A stretch of 64,000 bases of DNA. Origin: Dermanyssus gallinae (taxonomy: Eukaryota > Arthropoda > Arachnida > Mesostigmata > Dermanyssidae). The position numbers and the translations under genes are program-made. The first letter of the stretch is position 1, and every line of letters starts with the position of its first letter. Below the pieces are notes generated by a model that was not told the DNA's origin, did not search any database, and saw only the letters and a program-made list of their open reading frames with translations. This document shows positions 1-10,094 of this stretch, piece after piece. The stretch spans positions 107,501 to 171,500 of the forward strand of contig QVRM01002457.1 of NCBI GenBank assembly GCA_003439945.1, in the 5' to 3' direction.

Positions 1-25
1 ATTAATGCTGAGAGGTTTCAGCATA

Positions 26-219
<194 letters not shown>

Positions 220-232
220 GGGCTATATTGGT

Positions 233-598
233 TTAATGTAAGTTTGCAACATTTTCATACCAGTCATGATGGTGATCGTCCACATGGTGATGGTGGTAAG
301 TTTTCTTCTTTTTGCCGCCCAGCTGAATGCGGACCTTGACGCGGGGCAAATGCTTGATGGGAATTGGTATGGGTACTGGCAGAATGCCGATCCTGTTACC
401 AGCAGCAGCAGCAGCAGCACAGCCGATGTTGAGCAGCCGGAATTCACCCCGGGAGGTGGGGGCAGTGACGACGGCAACGATTCGTCGGGGGTCGTGGGGT
501 TCGGTCAGACAAAGAAGGTCACGACGCGGGTGCGCGACCAGAGCAACAGTGCAGCAGCACAGCGGCCGGAATCGTTGCAACAATAACAAACACGTCAA
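233..598 (-). CDS. Possible 3' coding exon, His-rich protein (partial)
   Basis: Open frame on the minus strand ending at a TAA at 233. I do not recognise the protein. The C-terminal half has a proline/isoleucine segment (PVPIPIPIK), a basic stretch (GGKKKKTY), a histidine cluster (YHHHHVDDHHHDWYE) and then the stop. The histidine codons mix CAC and CAT and third positions vary freely, which favours coding over a plain triplet repeat. The N-terminal half contains an alanine run from a CAG-type repeat and has no clear ATG, so the true exon start is unknown; an acceptor may lie near the GGTAACAG around 400. Pro/His-rich compositions of this kind occur in secreted or cuticle-associated arthropod proteins, but that is only compositional. 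The opposite strand also carries an open frame and a GTAAGT donor at about 296, so strand choice is uncertain. Confidence 0.4.
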   Translation of the reverse strand: MTCLLLLQRFRPLCCCTVALVAHPRRDLLCLTEPHDPRRIVAVVTAPTSRGEFRLLNIGCAAAAAAGNRIGILPVPIPIPIKHLPRVKVRIQLGGKKKKTYHHHHVDDHHHDWYENVANLH

Positions 599-883
599 CG
601 CACGTCAAAAGCAAAAGCAGACGCAGAAGAGCAAAAAGAAAGAGAGGAAGAAGGAGAAAAAGACGGTAAAGAAGACGAACAAGCCAAAGAACAACAACGT
701 TTAGCAGAGTACAGATTTATTAACTCCACGAGAACCACCACCAAATTAGAGGGGCGACTGAGTAAGAGAGCGTGAAAAAGGTAGAAAGAAGGCAGGCCTG
801 AGTCCCAGAGACAGAGAGAGAGAGAGAGAGTGCGCGGTATCAAATCAAAGCAAAAAACATTTGTATATATGAACGGAAAATAA

Positions 884-932
<49 letters not shown>

Positions 933-2276
933 TATATACACATATATATATATATATATATACACATATAATCACATGGATAGAGCAGAAACGGTACAAT
1001 GAGAAGGAACACACGTATATATAGTCACCTCTCACGAACAACTCACATACAACGAATCACCCCCAATACGCACACAACGAAAAAAAGCAGGAAAGACGAC
1101 AATGTATTGACACACACACGCACACATATGACTGCGGTGCAGACAAACGGGCCTTGACTTAGTACGTGTTAGCCCGCTATCGGTCACTTGCCGTATCATC
1201 ACGTGTACGTCAACGACCGCATCGCCGCCTCACTTCCGGGTGACGAAACAGTTAATCCGCTTTGGAGCCAAAATCCCCTTGCAAACACTACCGTTCTATA
1301 CTTTTGTCGGTTGTTTGTCACGTTACCACATATATATATATATATATATAAACATTCTTCCATGCGATTATCGAATAGCAATTAGATATCTACGTTAGTC
1401 ACTCTTGGACATGTGTGATAGCAGTCAATGCTCCCATGCGTTAGTAATGTGCAGTATTCATGCAGCTCTCTTCAGTGTAGATCGCATTTCATTACAGGAA
1501 AAACAACGTATATCTATAGTGCTCTACTATTACTAGTAATAGATGAGGAGTGCGGATTGATCGTGGACAACTTTAGAGACAATGCCGTGGTTTATCCTAA
1601 GATGATATGCTCAGCTATCTAATTCTCTGTTTCGTCATACCGGGCTTCATATATTTGCGTGCTAAAATGCATTATGACAAAATATATTTTCAATAAGAAT
1701 AGGTTACATATGATCAGAAAGGTAGGCACATAGGTGTGTATGCGTGTTTTTGCTGCCAAAGATGACACATATCTACAGAGGTTAAACATATACATGATTG
1801 TGCAGAAACTTTATATAACCATCAGCGCCATAGGACGTATGTAGAACACGGCGGTTTACGAAGAACATGTAAACATACTGCTATATAACGTACATAAGCT
1901 AACGGCTTGGTGCTAATTTACTCAGCAACTTTGTCAAAGCTGATACCAATTTGTCCAGTTCCTATGAACGCGGGATTGAATAACACAGGTACAAGCAGGG
2001 AAGCATATCACTAGTGCATGGTGCTTAAACCTTTTAATAAAAGCATACATACATAAGAATTAAATCTATAGTCACACGTGATTAAATCTATAGCTAAAAA
2101 ATAATAGCAGAAAGTCGCGGCAGTAAAATGTATAGGGTCAAACATATCTAGAGGTGTCACCACAAAATCGTATTAAAACCATCCGGGACCTGCTGTCTTG
2201 AGCAATGCATAAGCGCGGGCTCAACTATGTTATGACTTGGCTTACGGGGGTTATCTGTGACGTATTATTCAGACAT

Positions 2277-2284
<8 letters not shown>
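599..2284. other. No recognisable gene; purine-rich and TA-rich DNA
   Basis: Holds an A/G-rich stretch (about 600-840, with a GA repeat near 812-830), TA arrays at 888-970 and about 1328-1350, and unremarkable AT-rich sequence to 2284. An open segment at 1188-1385 on the plus strand runs into a TA array and has no coding evidence. Confidence 0.6.

Positions 2285-2347
<63 letters not shown>
2285..2347. repeat. (TA)n microsatellite on the tail side of SINE-1
   Basis: Uninterrupted TA array that directly adjoins the oligo(T) at 2348, the complement of the SINE A tail. A second TA array follows on the other side of the SINE (2550-2585). Confidence 0.97.
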
Positions 2348-2365
<18 letters not shown>

Positions 2366-2546
2366 TTGATTTCTCGCAATTGCCCGTGTACGGATGTTTC
2401 ATGTCATGGCTAAGTTTACTCCACTCCGGCATTTAGCTTGTCTAAATTGGCAACCATGCAAACCAATTTAAGAGTGGCCGGTCTGGGTCTCGAACCCAGT
2501 CCTCCCGAATGCAAGGCAAAGGCTTTGCCACTAAGCCACCTTGCTC

Positions 2547-2549
<3 letters not shown>
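2348..2549 (-). mobile_element. SINE-1, tRNA-derived, with poly(A) tail
   Basis: Read on the minus strand, the element opens with a tRNA-like head at 2549-2476. This has a box A (TGGCTTAGTGG, about 2538-2528), a D-arm that can pair, and a box B (GGTTCGAGACC) inside a perfect T-arm CTGGG/CCCAG. A unique body of about 105 bases follows, then an uninterrupted run of 20 A. The acceptor stem does not pair and the RNA would run on into the body and A tail, so this is a SINE and not a tRNA gene. The internal boxes would be the RNA polymerase III promoter; mobilisation would need a LINE in trans. TA array lies on both sides. A shorter relic of the same head lies at 10888-10922. Confidence 0.85.

Positions 2550-2585
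<36 letters not shown>
2550..2585. repeat. (TA)n microsatellite on the head side of SINE-1
   Basis: TA array that begins immediately at the 5' end of SINE-1. With the array at 2285-2347 it suggests that the SINE inserted into an existing TA tract. Confidence 0.95.
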
Positions 2586-2588
<3 letters not shown>

Positions 2589-3897
2589 TGATTACGTAAA
2601 TAAAGTCAGTAGTATTACGAAAACCAAACGCACCCTTTGTGATGATGGTACAAGGGGAAATGTTTGAATAGGACCACTGGCAGTATGAACGAGTCTACGT
2701 TAGGTGGCGCCACTAGCAACGCGACGAGCGCGCCGCAGAGAAGCCACCGAATTCGCATGATGAAAATGATTCTGTCGAGGTTCTTCCACCGCCGCGTTGG
2801 CTAAGCTATCCTTGGTGTTTGGTCTCGCTCGTTTGAACGACCTGACGAAGCGGCTTGGGGCACGCTTTACGTGCGTCCATAAACACAGTCACGATTCATG
2901 CACGACCAAAGACGACACTGGCCGAACCTAACACCTGCATAGAGCATATCCAACATACAAGCAACACATTTTAACACTTGTGCGTCACTTGTCAACTCAA
3001 CAACGACAACAGTACTAACTACAACGGCAGCAGCAGCAGCAACTTCAGCAGCAACAATATTAACTACAACGAACGGCAGCAATAGCCGGAACAACAACTA
3101 CTGCTACTACTACTACTACTACTACTACTATTACTAATGCTAATACTACAACAACACCAACAACAACAACAACAATAACAACTGCCATAGCCGGTAACAA
3201 CACCACATCATAACAACGTTTTTTTTTCACACGGCAACTGCCTAATCATGAGGACGACAATTATAGTGGTAGTTGATGATGATGATGATGATGTCATTAT
3301 CACCCAACACCTGTTTGACAACATTTTCCATGGGTTTCATGTATCACGGCTGCTCGAGGCGCTGGTGCAATGCAACTGCATTAGCACGAATCGCGTGGCG
3401 AAATACACACACAACCACACATGAGGACAGGCACGTAACAGCAATAATAATAATAATAATAATTATTATACTAACAATGATGATGATCATAATAATAATC
3501 ATATTACTTCGATTACTGCAAGGTGGACATTACAACATGACCGCCGCTGCTGCTGCGGCTGCTGTTATTGATGCTAGAACTCTCCCGGTTAGCAGTGCTG
3601 TCGACGATGTAACACTTACAACACTATGTTAATGTAACCATCCTATGATCATCCCCTCGACGACCACCACCACTACTACAATTACTACGACGAGAAGCAT
3701 AACAAGCGACAAGCAAAACAGTTGTTCTAGCAGATCGAGTCGAACGCCTGTCACGCACCTTCGTTTATCTCCTAACCATAGAGGTAGAAATGTAGAAACC
3801 CCGCCACCTATAATCGCGGGGCGCAAGCAACCTTAGTGGTTGGCGGCGTTCGTCCTCTGTCACGTATAAGTAAGGTGGCGCTCGAATCAAGTTTCAG
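2586..3897. other. No recognisable gene; triplet-repeat-rich DNA
   Basis: Contains ACT repeats near 3097-3130, CAA-type runs near 3150-3180, a GAT run at about 3277-3293 and AAT runs near 3443-3462 and 3490-3500. The open frames over these repeats translate to homopolymers (Met, Ile, Val, Ala, Thr) and are not convincing genes. Confidence 0.6.
3865..3893 (+). promoter_or_regulatory. Possible TATA box and initiator
   Basis: TATAAGTA at 3865-3872 is followed at about 24 bases by TCAAGTTT, an arthropod-like initiator with its A at 3889. The spacing is slightly short for a canonical TATA/Inr pair. It would fit a start for the candidate exon at 3898, with a very short leader. This is pattern matching only. 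Confidence 0.2.
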
Positions 3898-3957
3898 CAT
3901 GGCTTCGATTGTGGGAGTTCGTAGCGCTTTCAATGAATGGGCTCAATTCAAATTGAG
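3898..3957 (+). CDS. Possible short coding exon (I29 propeptide-like motif)
   Basis: An ATG at 3899 in a fair context (CAGCATGG) opens 19 codons plus two bases, ending at an AG|GTGAGG donor after 3957. The encoded end, FNEWAQFKLR, resembles the EW..FK. motif of the inhibitor propeptide (I29) of cathepsin-L-like cysteine proteases. There is no signal peptide, so this could instead be an internal exon: TTTCAG just before 3898 can act as an acceptor. The next exon was not found. The motif is too short to assign a family with confidence; chance similarity is quite possible. Confidence 0.3.
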
Positions 3958-4034
3958 GTGAGGGGCACCAACTACCCGACGGGGGGGGCGGATCTAGCGC
4001 TGCTGAATAATACGGTCAGACAAAGATCGACAGA

Positions 4035-4070
<36 letters not shown>

Positions 4071-6572
4071 GGGGAGGAGCGCGCATCAGACCGAACGGTG
4101 TCAAAGGATTCTTTGGGAAGTAAGTCCTCAATGGTAGCACTTGGGCAGAAGGGGCTCGATAGCATTGAGGGCGACGATAGACATTGACTTAGTTAGTCGG
4201 CTTGCTTTAAGATGCACTTCGTTTCGCGTTCATCGTTCGTTCCAATTGCGACGTTAACGGTGTCGTAACGCGATGCTCTTAACTGCACGATCTAATTAAC
4301 ACGTTAGAAGTAGCCACTCATAGTAGAAGACGTTGCAAATATACTAGCAGTGGTAGTATACCAGAATAATTATCATCGATCGTAATCCCAATCGAGCAGA
4401 GTTGACGGTCAGCACCAATGACACGAACGAACGGGCGACTTGGATTAAACGACCGTGTTGGAGATTTTCGAGATAGAGACGAACAACAATGCAACAACAA
4501 TGAAGCAACGGATGAAGAGCGGATGCCGAAGCCTGTCGTTGATGTCCGGCAACGCGACAAGTGTTGTGTTCCGGATTGGCGGGTAGGATAAACGTACGCG
4601 AACAAAAACCACAATGCTGGTGATGGCCGTTGTTGTGGTGATGGTGGTGGTGGTGGTGGCGATGATGATGATAATGATGAGGGCAGCTGTTCAGCCGGGT
4701 TCACCCAAAAAAGCTACCAAGGCACCGGGCGAAGATTTCGCCAGAGCAAAAACACCACCACGCAAGCGCCCCCGAATCACGGCGGCGCGATGATGAACGG
4801 TAGGTCTGCCTTTCGAGGAGCCAGCCAAGACGTATATGAGCGCGCATTCGAATCGTGCTTTTCAACTATAGTGCTTCTTTAGCTGAGCTGCTGTAACGCT
4901 GTCGCTAGCGTCGTCAAACTGCTAAGAGCTGCGTCAGTTCCAGCAGCGGCAAGATGCGGCTAGCCACGACGCCACCATAAGGCGGAGGAGAGGAGGGATA
5001 GGAGGTAGGCGGACCCGTCACAGGATCGGGATCCCCCCGGAACCTGTGAGCGGGCGTCGATAGCGAACCCCCTGGTTGGTAGCCTTCCGCCCCTCCCCCC
5101 CCCCCCCCGCGAACGGAAGAAGGGGGCAACCTTTTGTAACCCTCACATCGTCGTGGCATTACACCTTTCCCAACCTGCTGGTTGACTAAAGCTGCAGTCC
5201 GTTAACTATTACGCTTGCCGTTGCTCTTACGACTCGATGTCTCTGCTATTACAACAACAACCACTACAACAACATTAACGACAACGACAGCAACAATTAT
5301 TACTACTACTACTACGATGCTATAGTCTAGAATGCTACTTCTGCTGATATTGATGCTGCCGCTGCTGTTTTCTTCGATTTTTGCGGCTGTTTGACTTTCG
5401 GATCATTGTCGCGTTCCGCTTTCCCCGCCTTTCCCCGCCGGCGCGCATGCCGCTTCCAACAACGCCGTCATCACAGTTTGCCAGTTCCCTTCCGTTGTTG
5501 CCTCCCTAGCGGACCTCTTCATTCTTCTCTCGTTCTTTCCTGTCCTCCTTCCCGAACGTTTTTTCGTTCTTCCGTTAAGATCGACTGCCACGCTTCGACG
5601 GGAGCAACAACACCAACAACAACAACAGCAGCAGCAACAACAACAATAACAGCAATAGCACCTGCAACAACAGCAAAAACACTACCAACAACAACAACAA
5701 CAACAACAACAACAGCAAAATTAGACCGCTAGTTAGCTGCACCCCAGCCGCAAATAGCGTTAGCAGGCCGTTGGTGACGATGCCGACGACCGCGACCGTG
5801 GCCGTCTATCCAGCGACTGCGGCATCAGCAACAACAACAGCAACAACAACAACAGCAACAACAGCAACAACAACAATAACAACAATTCCTTGCTTATCAT
5901 GGTGCCAAACACTACCGTTTTTCTTCCATACCAGCTGCTTCTACCACACCTACAGCTGCCTTTGCTACCACTGCTGCTGCTGCTGTGGCTGCTGCTGCTG
6001 TTGTTGTTACTACTGCTAAAGGCCGAAAACCAGGGGGGTACTGATTCCGCCATTGCCCGTACCGAGACAAGAGCGCTGCACGGCTACGAAACCGCCGCGC
6101 TCCCGGTGGCGCCACGACACCACGGACGCTCCTTGTCGATTCAATTGGCAGCGGCAGCAACGACTTCTTTCTCTTCTCGTTATCCTTCTCCGTCTGCTTC
6201 TTCCTCTTCCTCTGCTTGTGTTGACTCGTCTTGCGTAATGATTACGACGCAACGACAGCCGGCGGTTGGCCGTCACTGACGGCCAGGGCCACCCCGCTGC
6301 CAGGGGCGCCGATGCCGCCGATGCGGCCCCCTGGCACCCCCACTGCCGGCCGCCGGTATTGGGCCATTGGGCCACCCCCCACAATTCGGCGTCACGTGCC
6401 CACGACGACAACGAGGGAAGCCCCTCCGTGGGAGCGCCGGCGGTGGCGGCGACCGCGTTGCAGGCAGTTGTCGTTGTGGTGACGATGACTACGATGCTAA
6501 TACAGCGATAGATCTGCGTTCGTCGGTCGGACCAACGGCCACCCCCACTACAGCAGCACGCGTTCATTCACA
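3958..6572. other. GC-rich, simple-repeat-rich region without a firm gene
   Basis: Contains a TA array (4037-4067), a C run (about 5093-5109), CAA/CAG arrays (5600-5715 and 5825-5885) and CTG runs (5965-6010). A GC-rich block at 6280-6480 holds, on the minus strand, a 41-codon ATG frame rich in Gly, Pro and Ala with mostly G/C third positions. This could be the 5' region or a low-complexity exon of a host gene, but several overlapping frames on both strands are equally open and none has a family signature. Confidence 0.5.
5600..5885. repeat. CAA/CAG (polyglutamine-type) repeat cluster
   Basis: Two imperfect trinucleotide clusters, about 5605-5715 and 5826-5885, mostly CAA with CAG interruptions. 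Depending on frame they read as Thr, Asn or Gln runs, and as Leu runs on the other strand. No flanking coding evidence makes any frame credible. Confidence 0.85.
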
Positions 6573-6595
6573 ACTATATACATATGTACGTATAC

Positions 6596-6630
<35 letters not shown>

Positions 6631-6636
6631 TGTACA

Positions 6637-6714
<78 letters not shown>

Positions 6715-6738
6715 TGTACATATATGTGTATACATACA
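6573..6738. repeat. (TA)n array with repeated TGCATGTACATATATGTG interruption
   Basis: Two TA tracts, each followed by the same interruption TGCATGTACATATATGTG (about 6627-6644 and 6711-6728). This implies that a unit of roughly 84 bases was duplicated within the array. Confidence 0.9.
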
Positions 6739-6769
6739 TTACCGGTGAGATGATAATCTTTTTAGGTTT

Positions 6770-7310
6770 TGACAAGCTGTATATGGGACACCTATTTTTT
6801 GCTCTCTTGCATATAAATCCGGCTCAATAACATTAAGACACACTTCAATGTTGGTCTTTAGTTGGCTGATGGTCGTAGGATTATTAACGTGTAGTTTACT
6901 CATCAAAAAGTCCAACGACGTTAAATCGCAAGATTACGAAGACCAGTTAAGCGAGAATACCCGTGCGGGGTACTTATTTCTTTAAATCTCACTTGTCTCG
7001 TCGGCGGTGCGGCTTGTGGCATGATTCTGTTGAAACCAGAGTTCACTTGCATCGATTTCGTCCAAATTTGGCCAAATACAATTATGGGTCATGCAGCGAT
7101 TCGGTTGTCTAGATGCGACAGTTCTGTTTCCTCACACTTCGATGCAGATGGACATGAGCTTTGTCTGAAGTAGTATTTTCTTCACAAAATCTGAATCACG
7201 CTGCATCATCCCGGAAGCCCAATTAGCAAAGTTTGGCCGCTCCTAATGGTCCTTAGGCTTGAGCTTTTGCGTCGGCTGAATCTTATATGGATACGTCGCT
7301 CAATCTGACT
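6770..7310 (-). pseudogene. Tc1/mariner-superfamily transposase relic
   Basis: Read on the minus strand with frameshifts tolerated, conserved DDE-transposase blocks appear in the right order. First is YPYKIQPTQKLKPKDH (about 7290-7240), then RPNFANWASGMMQRDSDF, a decayed KILLQTKLMS where KIIFSDEAHF is expected, and LDEIDASELWFQQNHATSRTA (about 7060-6995). Last comes a block equivalent to the W.PRSCDLTPLDFFLW segment, then VNNPTTISQLKTNI near the C terminus (about 6880-6840). The QQDGA motif carrying the second catalytic Asp reads QQNHA, and several stops are present, so it is dead. It lies next to the TA array at 6573-6738. Terminal inverted repeats were not found. Confidence 0.8.
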
Positions 7311-7319
7311 CAACATACA

Positions 7320-7524
7320 CTAGCTGTGGGGTACGTTATTGAGCCAATGTTTCCGTGCATGTTCTAGCCTATCGGTCCAAGCGGCAATACTTGTAGCTGC
7401 TGTTTGCTCTTCCACGGCTTGGCACATCACGTATTGAACCTGTTTTGTGAAACTTTCACTTAAGCTCACGAATGGCGTTCCCACACGGCCGGTTATGTCG
7501 ATCTCTTTGCGCTTTTCCGTTGAG

Positions 7525-7562
<38 letters not shown>

Positions 7563-7577
7563 AAATAGTTTGGCCAC
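7320..7577 (-). other. Unrecognised open segment beside the transposase relic
   Basis: An 85-codon frame whose first part runs through a TA array (7528-7561). The remainder (about 65 residues, including AVEEQTAATSIAAW and RLEHARKHWL) is not low-complexity and sits directly upstream of the transposase relic on the same strand. It may be the transposase N-terminal region or unrelated DNA. I cannot assign it. Confidence 0.3.
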
Positions 7578-7696
7578 CCCTAAGCTTGTTTGACCTCAAA
7601 TAAAAGAAAAAAAACAATATATATATGTATATCATAATTAATTAAGGAATAAAATGGAGCTACAATTGTCTCCCGAGGACGTGTGCACAGGCAATA

Positions 7697-8110
7697 TTAC
7701 TCTATCTCGTATAGAGTGGGCTGGGACCACTTCAGCAGCGTGCTCCGGACGGATGCCGCGTTCCCGCGTTGGACGTCAAAGTCAAGGCGCTGTCCCAAGA
7801 AAGCCGCAGATCTTTTGTCTCCAGTTGCGAGTTTCAGCTGCTCACCGACTCTGTGGAGGAACTTGCGAGTCAAGTTGCCAGGGCCGCCCAAGGTTTCGAG
7901 CGCTAGCGGTTGAAACTCATGTGGGTAACCTATTGAGGCGTATTTTGCGAGCTTCCTTGCCTCGGCTAGATTACCAGCGTAGCCTGCTGAGATCGCCCCG
8001 CCACCGACCATTGAAGGTGCTAATGAGTCGGTGACGGTGGCGTCCCAGACGAGCATCCTGCCCCTACTAAAGGGGGTAAGAGTCATTCCATCCGGGCGCT
8101 TACCATCGTC

Positions 8111-8112
<2 letters not shown>
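7697..8112 (-). pseudogene. Non-LTR retrotransposon C-terminal domain fragment
   Basis: The frame starts at the edge of a TA array (8112) as DDGKRPDGMTLTPF and continues through RGRMLVWDATVTDSLAPS, EARKLAKYA, FQPLALETLGGPG and FLGQRLDFDVQRGNAAS, to a stop at 7697. This order (PDG.T..P..RGR.LVWD.T..DTLAPS, then P...ETLG, then FL.QR....QRGNA.S) is the pattern I associate with a domain at the C-terminal end of certain reverse-transcriptase proteins common in invertebrates. There is no frameshift over about 138 codons, so this fragment is younger than its neighbours. The RT domain itself is absent: sequence upstream of 8112 is TA array, so the element is truncated there. Confidence 0.7.
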
Positions 8113-8149
<37 letters not shown>

Positions 8150-8191
8150 GATTACCTAGAAGAAGAGTTAGCAAATCGATTTTTCAGTTTT

Positions 8192-8230
<39 letters not shown>

Positions 8231-8340
8231 CATTTCGTTTCCAATACAGTTTTACACACGCTGTAATATAACTGTACGTGCGTCCATATATATACCTATG
8301 TACATGTGTATGTATATATATATATATATATATATATACT
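8112..8340. repeat. Three (TA)n arrays
   Basis: TA arrays at about 8112-8147, 8195-8228 and 8312-8340, separated by short AT-rich spacers. The first cuts off the LINE fragment at 7697-8112. Confidence 0.93.
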
Positions 8341-8787
8341 AAAAGAGAGAAATACTTACACTCCCGCCGCCCGCGATTTAATACGCGCGAGCCTTTGACG
8401 GGAGTGCCCGCCAGCCCGGATAGACAGGCCAGCAGCTTTCCCACCCTCCCCCCTATCGAGGTTCGGAATGGGGGTACCACACTACTCCACCGTACCAATT
8501 AGACGCGTTCACCTCGCGATTCCGCGTTACACACCAGAATATTGCACTGTCCCCTATATATATATATATATATACATGTACATATGTATATATATATAAA
8601 GAACTGCATATGTTCATATATTTAGAATATCCACGACGACACGGTTGTTTATAACACACAACATAGCAGTGCCCAGCCTGAGCGGGGCCGCGAGCATAAC
8701 TAAAGCTATTAAGCAAAACAACATTATCTGCCCTTAACGAAAAAATGACGTAGCAACTGCAAGATGGTGACAGAATCTCTTACTCAC
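8341..8787. other. GC-rich block with an isolated splice donor, and a TA array
   Basis: On the minus strand a GC-rich open segment (about 8498-8360) ends at a consensus GTAAGT donor just below 8360. No ATG, acceptor or family signature accompanies it, so it is noted only. A TA array with CATGTACATATG interruptions lies at 8555-8598. Confidence 0.3.
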
Positions 8788-8937
8788 CAGCGGGAAGTAT
8801 CGCAGCGTTTCAGGGGCATCCCGCGGGGTGGCGACGACCGCGGTAAACACTGTGCGACTCGTGCATCTTTCCGAAGGCCCGGCGGAAGATATCCTCTAGC
8901 AACGGACTCGTCCCACAGTTCACCACTTGTCCTTCGA
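8788..8937 (-). pseudogene. Possible exon or pseudo-exon with one frameshift
   Basis: On the minus strand, TTACTTGCAG (acceptor) precedes 8937 and GTGAGTAAG (strong donor) follows 8788, bounding 150 bases. One frame reads VVNCGTSPLLEDIFRRAFG and on to KMHESHSV. A one-base shift then continues as FTAVVATPRDAPETLRYFPL up to the donor. Together the two halves look like ordinary globular protein, but neither frame alone is open throughout. I do not recognise the family. It may be a decayed exon, a sequencing error in a real exon, or a piece of a mobile element. Confidence 0.3.
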
Positions 8938-8939
8938 CT

Positions 8940-9230
8940 GCAAGTAACTGCAATCCGACTGCAGTCTCTAATCAGATCGGTCGCTGATCAAGATATGACT
9001 AATTGCTGGTGCATTAGAGCCCACAGATGAAAAAAGAGCCTTTTGTGTGATATCGGAGTATGCGTACCGCACGTCTCAGTTTGTATTCAATAAATCAAAA
9101 TAATTGCCTATGATAGGCGCACATATCTTTTCAGCCTTTCCGAACAGGAGTTTGTTCCGGACATGGTGATGACAAGCATTTCACGCATATTTTTATGATG
9201 TGAAGGCTCAACCGAGATAATTGATGTTGG

Positions 9231-9272
<42 letters not shown>

Positions 9273-9612
9273 AGAATTCGTCAAACAAACGTTTGGGTGT
9301 AGCGCAATTCAACAAAAAAAATCCAGAAGAACAAAGGGCGTAAATGTCTTCTTTTGAAGTGAGAACAAACGCCAAAGGTGGTTGTATCAAGCTTTTTATC
9401 CTGACACATCATTACGAGGCTCCCAGTCATCCTATCGGCAATCCTAGTTATATACATAGCAGGTTATACCTGCGTGTTTAGAAGAAAACGTTGTATCTGT
9501 CGAATCAAAATGTTGGATGCTAAGTTAATTTGCAATTCTTATATTTTAGCTTTCACGTTTAATTGCCCATTTTTTTAAAGACACCTCCGCCACCTTGATG
9601 AGCCAATTATTT

Positions 9613-9657
<45 letters not shown>

Positions 9658-9799
9658 CTGTGCATACTTTAGAATGCATACGATAGCATGATCCCGCCCA
9701 GGACGAAACTAGCACGCTGCATCCCCGGCGTGCAGTAATGTATATCGTTGGCCATAAGTGACAAACCTATAAAACTAGAACCTGGATCGTGTGCAACAC
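8940..9799. other. No recognisable gene
   Basis: AT-rich sequence with TA arrays at 9229-9271 and 9614-9657. A minus-strand open segment at 9208-9390 has no family signature. Confidence 0.6.
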
Positions 9800-10094
9800 A
9801 TGCAAACACATAAAATAAGCAATATACTTTTTCTTGTTCCCTAAACTGAAGAGGCCCATGAAAGGACGACGTTACGCTACGCTTGACGAGATAAAGACGG
9901 CATCGAAGGAGGAGCTGAACAAGATTAAAAAAAATGGTTTTTTGAAGTGCTTCGAAGATTGGAAAAACCGTTGGCACAAGTGTATAATATCTCATGGGGA
10001 TTACTTTGAAGGGGACAAAATAGATATTCATGAATAAATGAATATTTTTTGAAAAAACACAAACGTCGCGATACTTTTTGAACACACCTCGTAT
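9800..10094 (+). pseudogene. Mariner-type transposase C-terminal fragment with 3' end
   Basis: The frame reads FFLFPKLKRPMKGRRYATL, then EIKTASKEELNKI, LKCFEDWKNRWHKCI and GDYFEGDKIDIHE, to a TAA at 10035-10037. This is the C-terminal signature of mariner-like DDE transposases (FLFPKLK..., W..RW.KCI, GEYFEGD). About 30 bases after the stop, CGTCGCGATACTTTTTGAAC followed by ACACCTCG (10065-10091) looks like a mariner 3' terminal inverted repeat. No matching 5' repeat is seen and the catalytic domain is missing, so the copy is 5'-truncated. The surviving 65 codons are undamaged, implying a fairly recent insertion. The element would have moved by cut-and-paste into TA sites. Confidence 0.8.

Noticed and set aside
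2476..2549. Functional tRNA gene on the minus strand
   Set aside because: Box A, box B and the T arm are good, but the acceptor stem does not pair and the sequence continues into a SINE body with a poly(A) tail.
5890..6279. Leucine-rich membrane-like ORF
   Set aside because: The leucine run is a translated CTG/TTG repeat, not a membrane helix with normal composition.
6016..6567. 183-codon minus-strand ORF
   Set aside because: Low-complexity Thr, Ala, Arg and Ser runs from GC-rich repeats; equally long frames overlap on the plus strand and no motif supports any of them.
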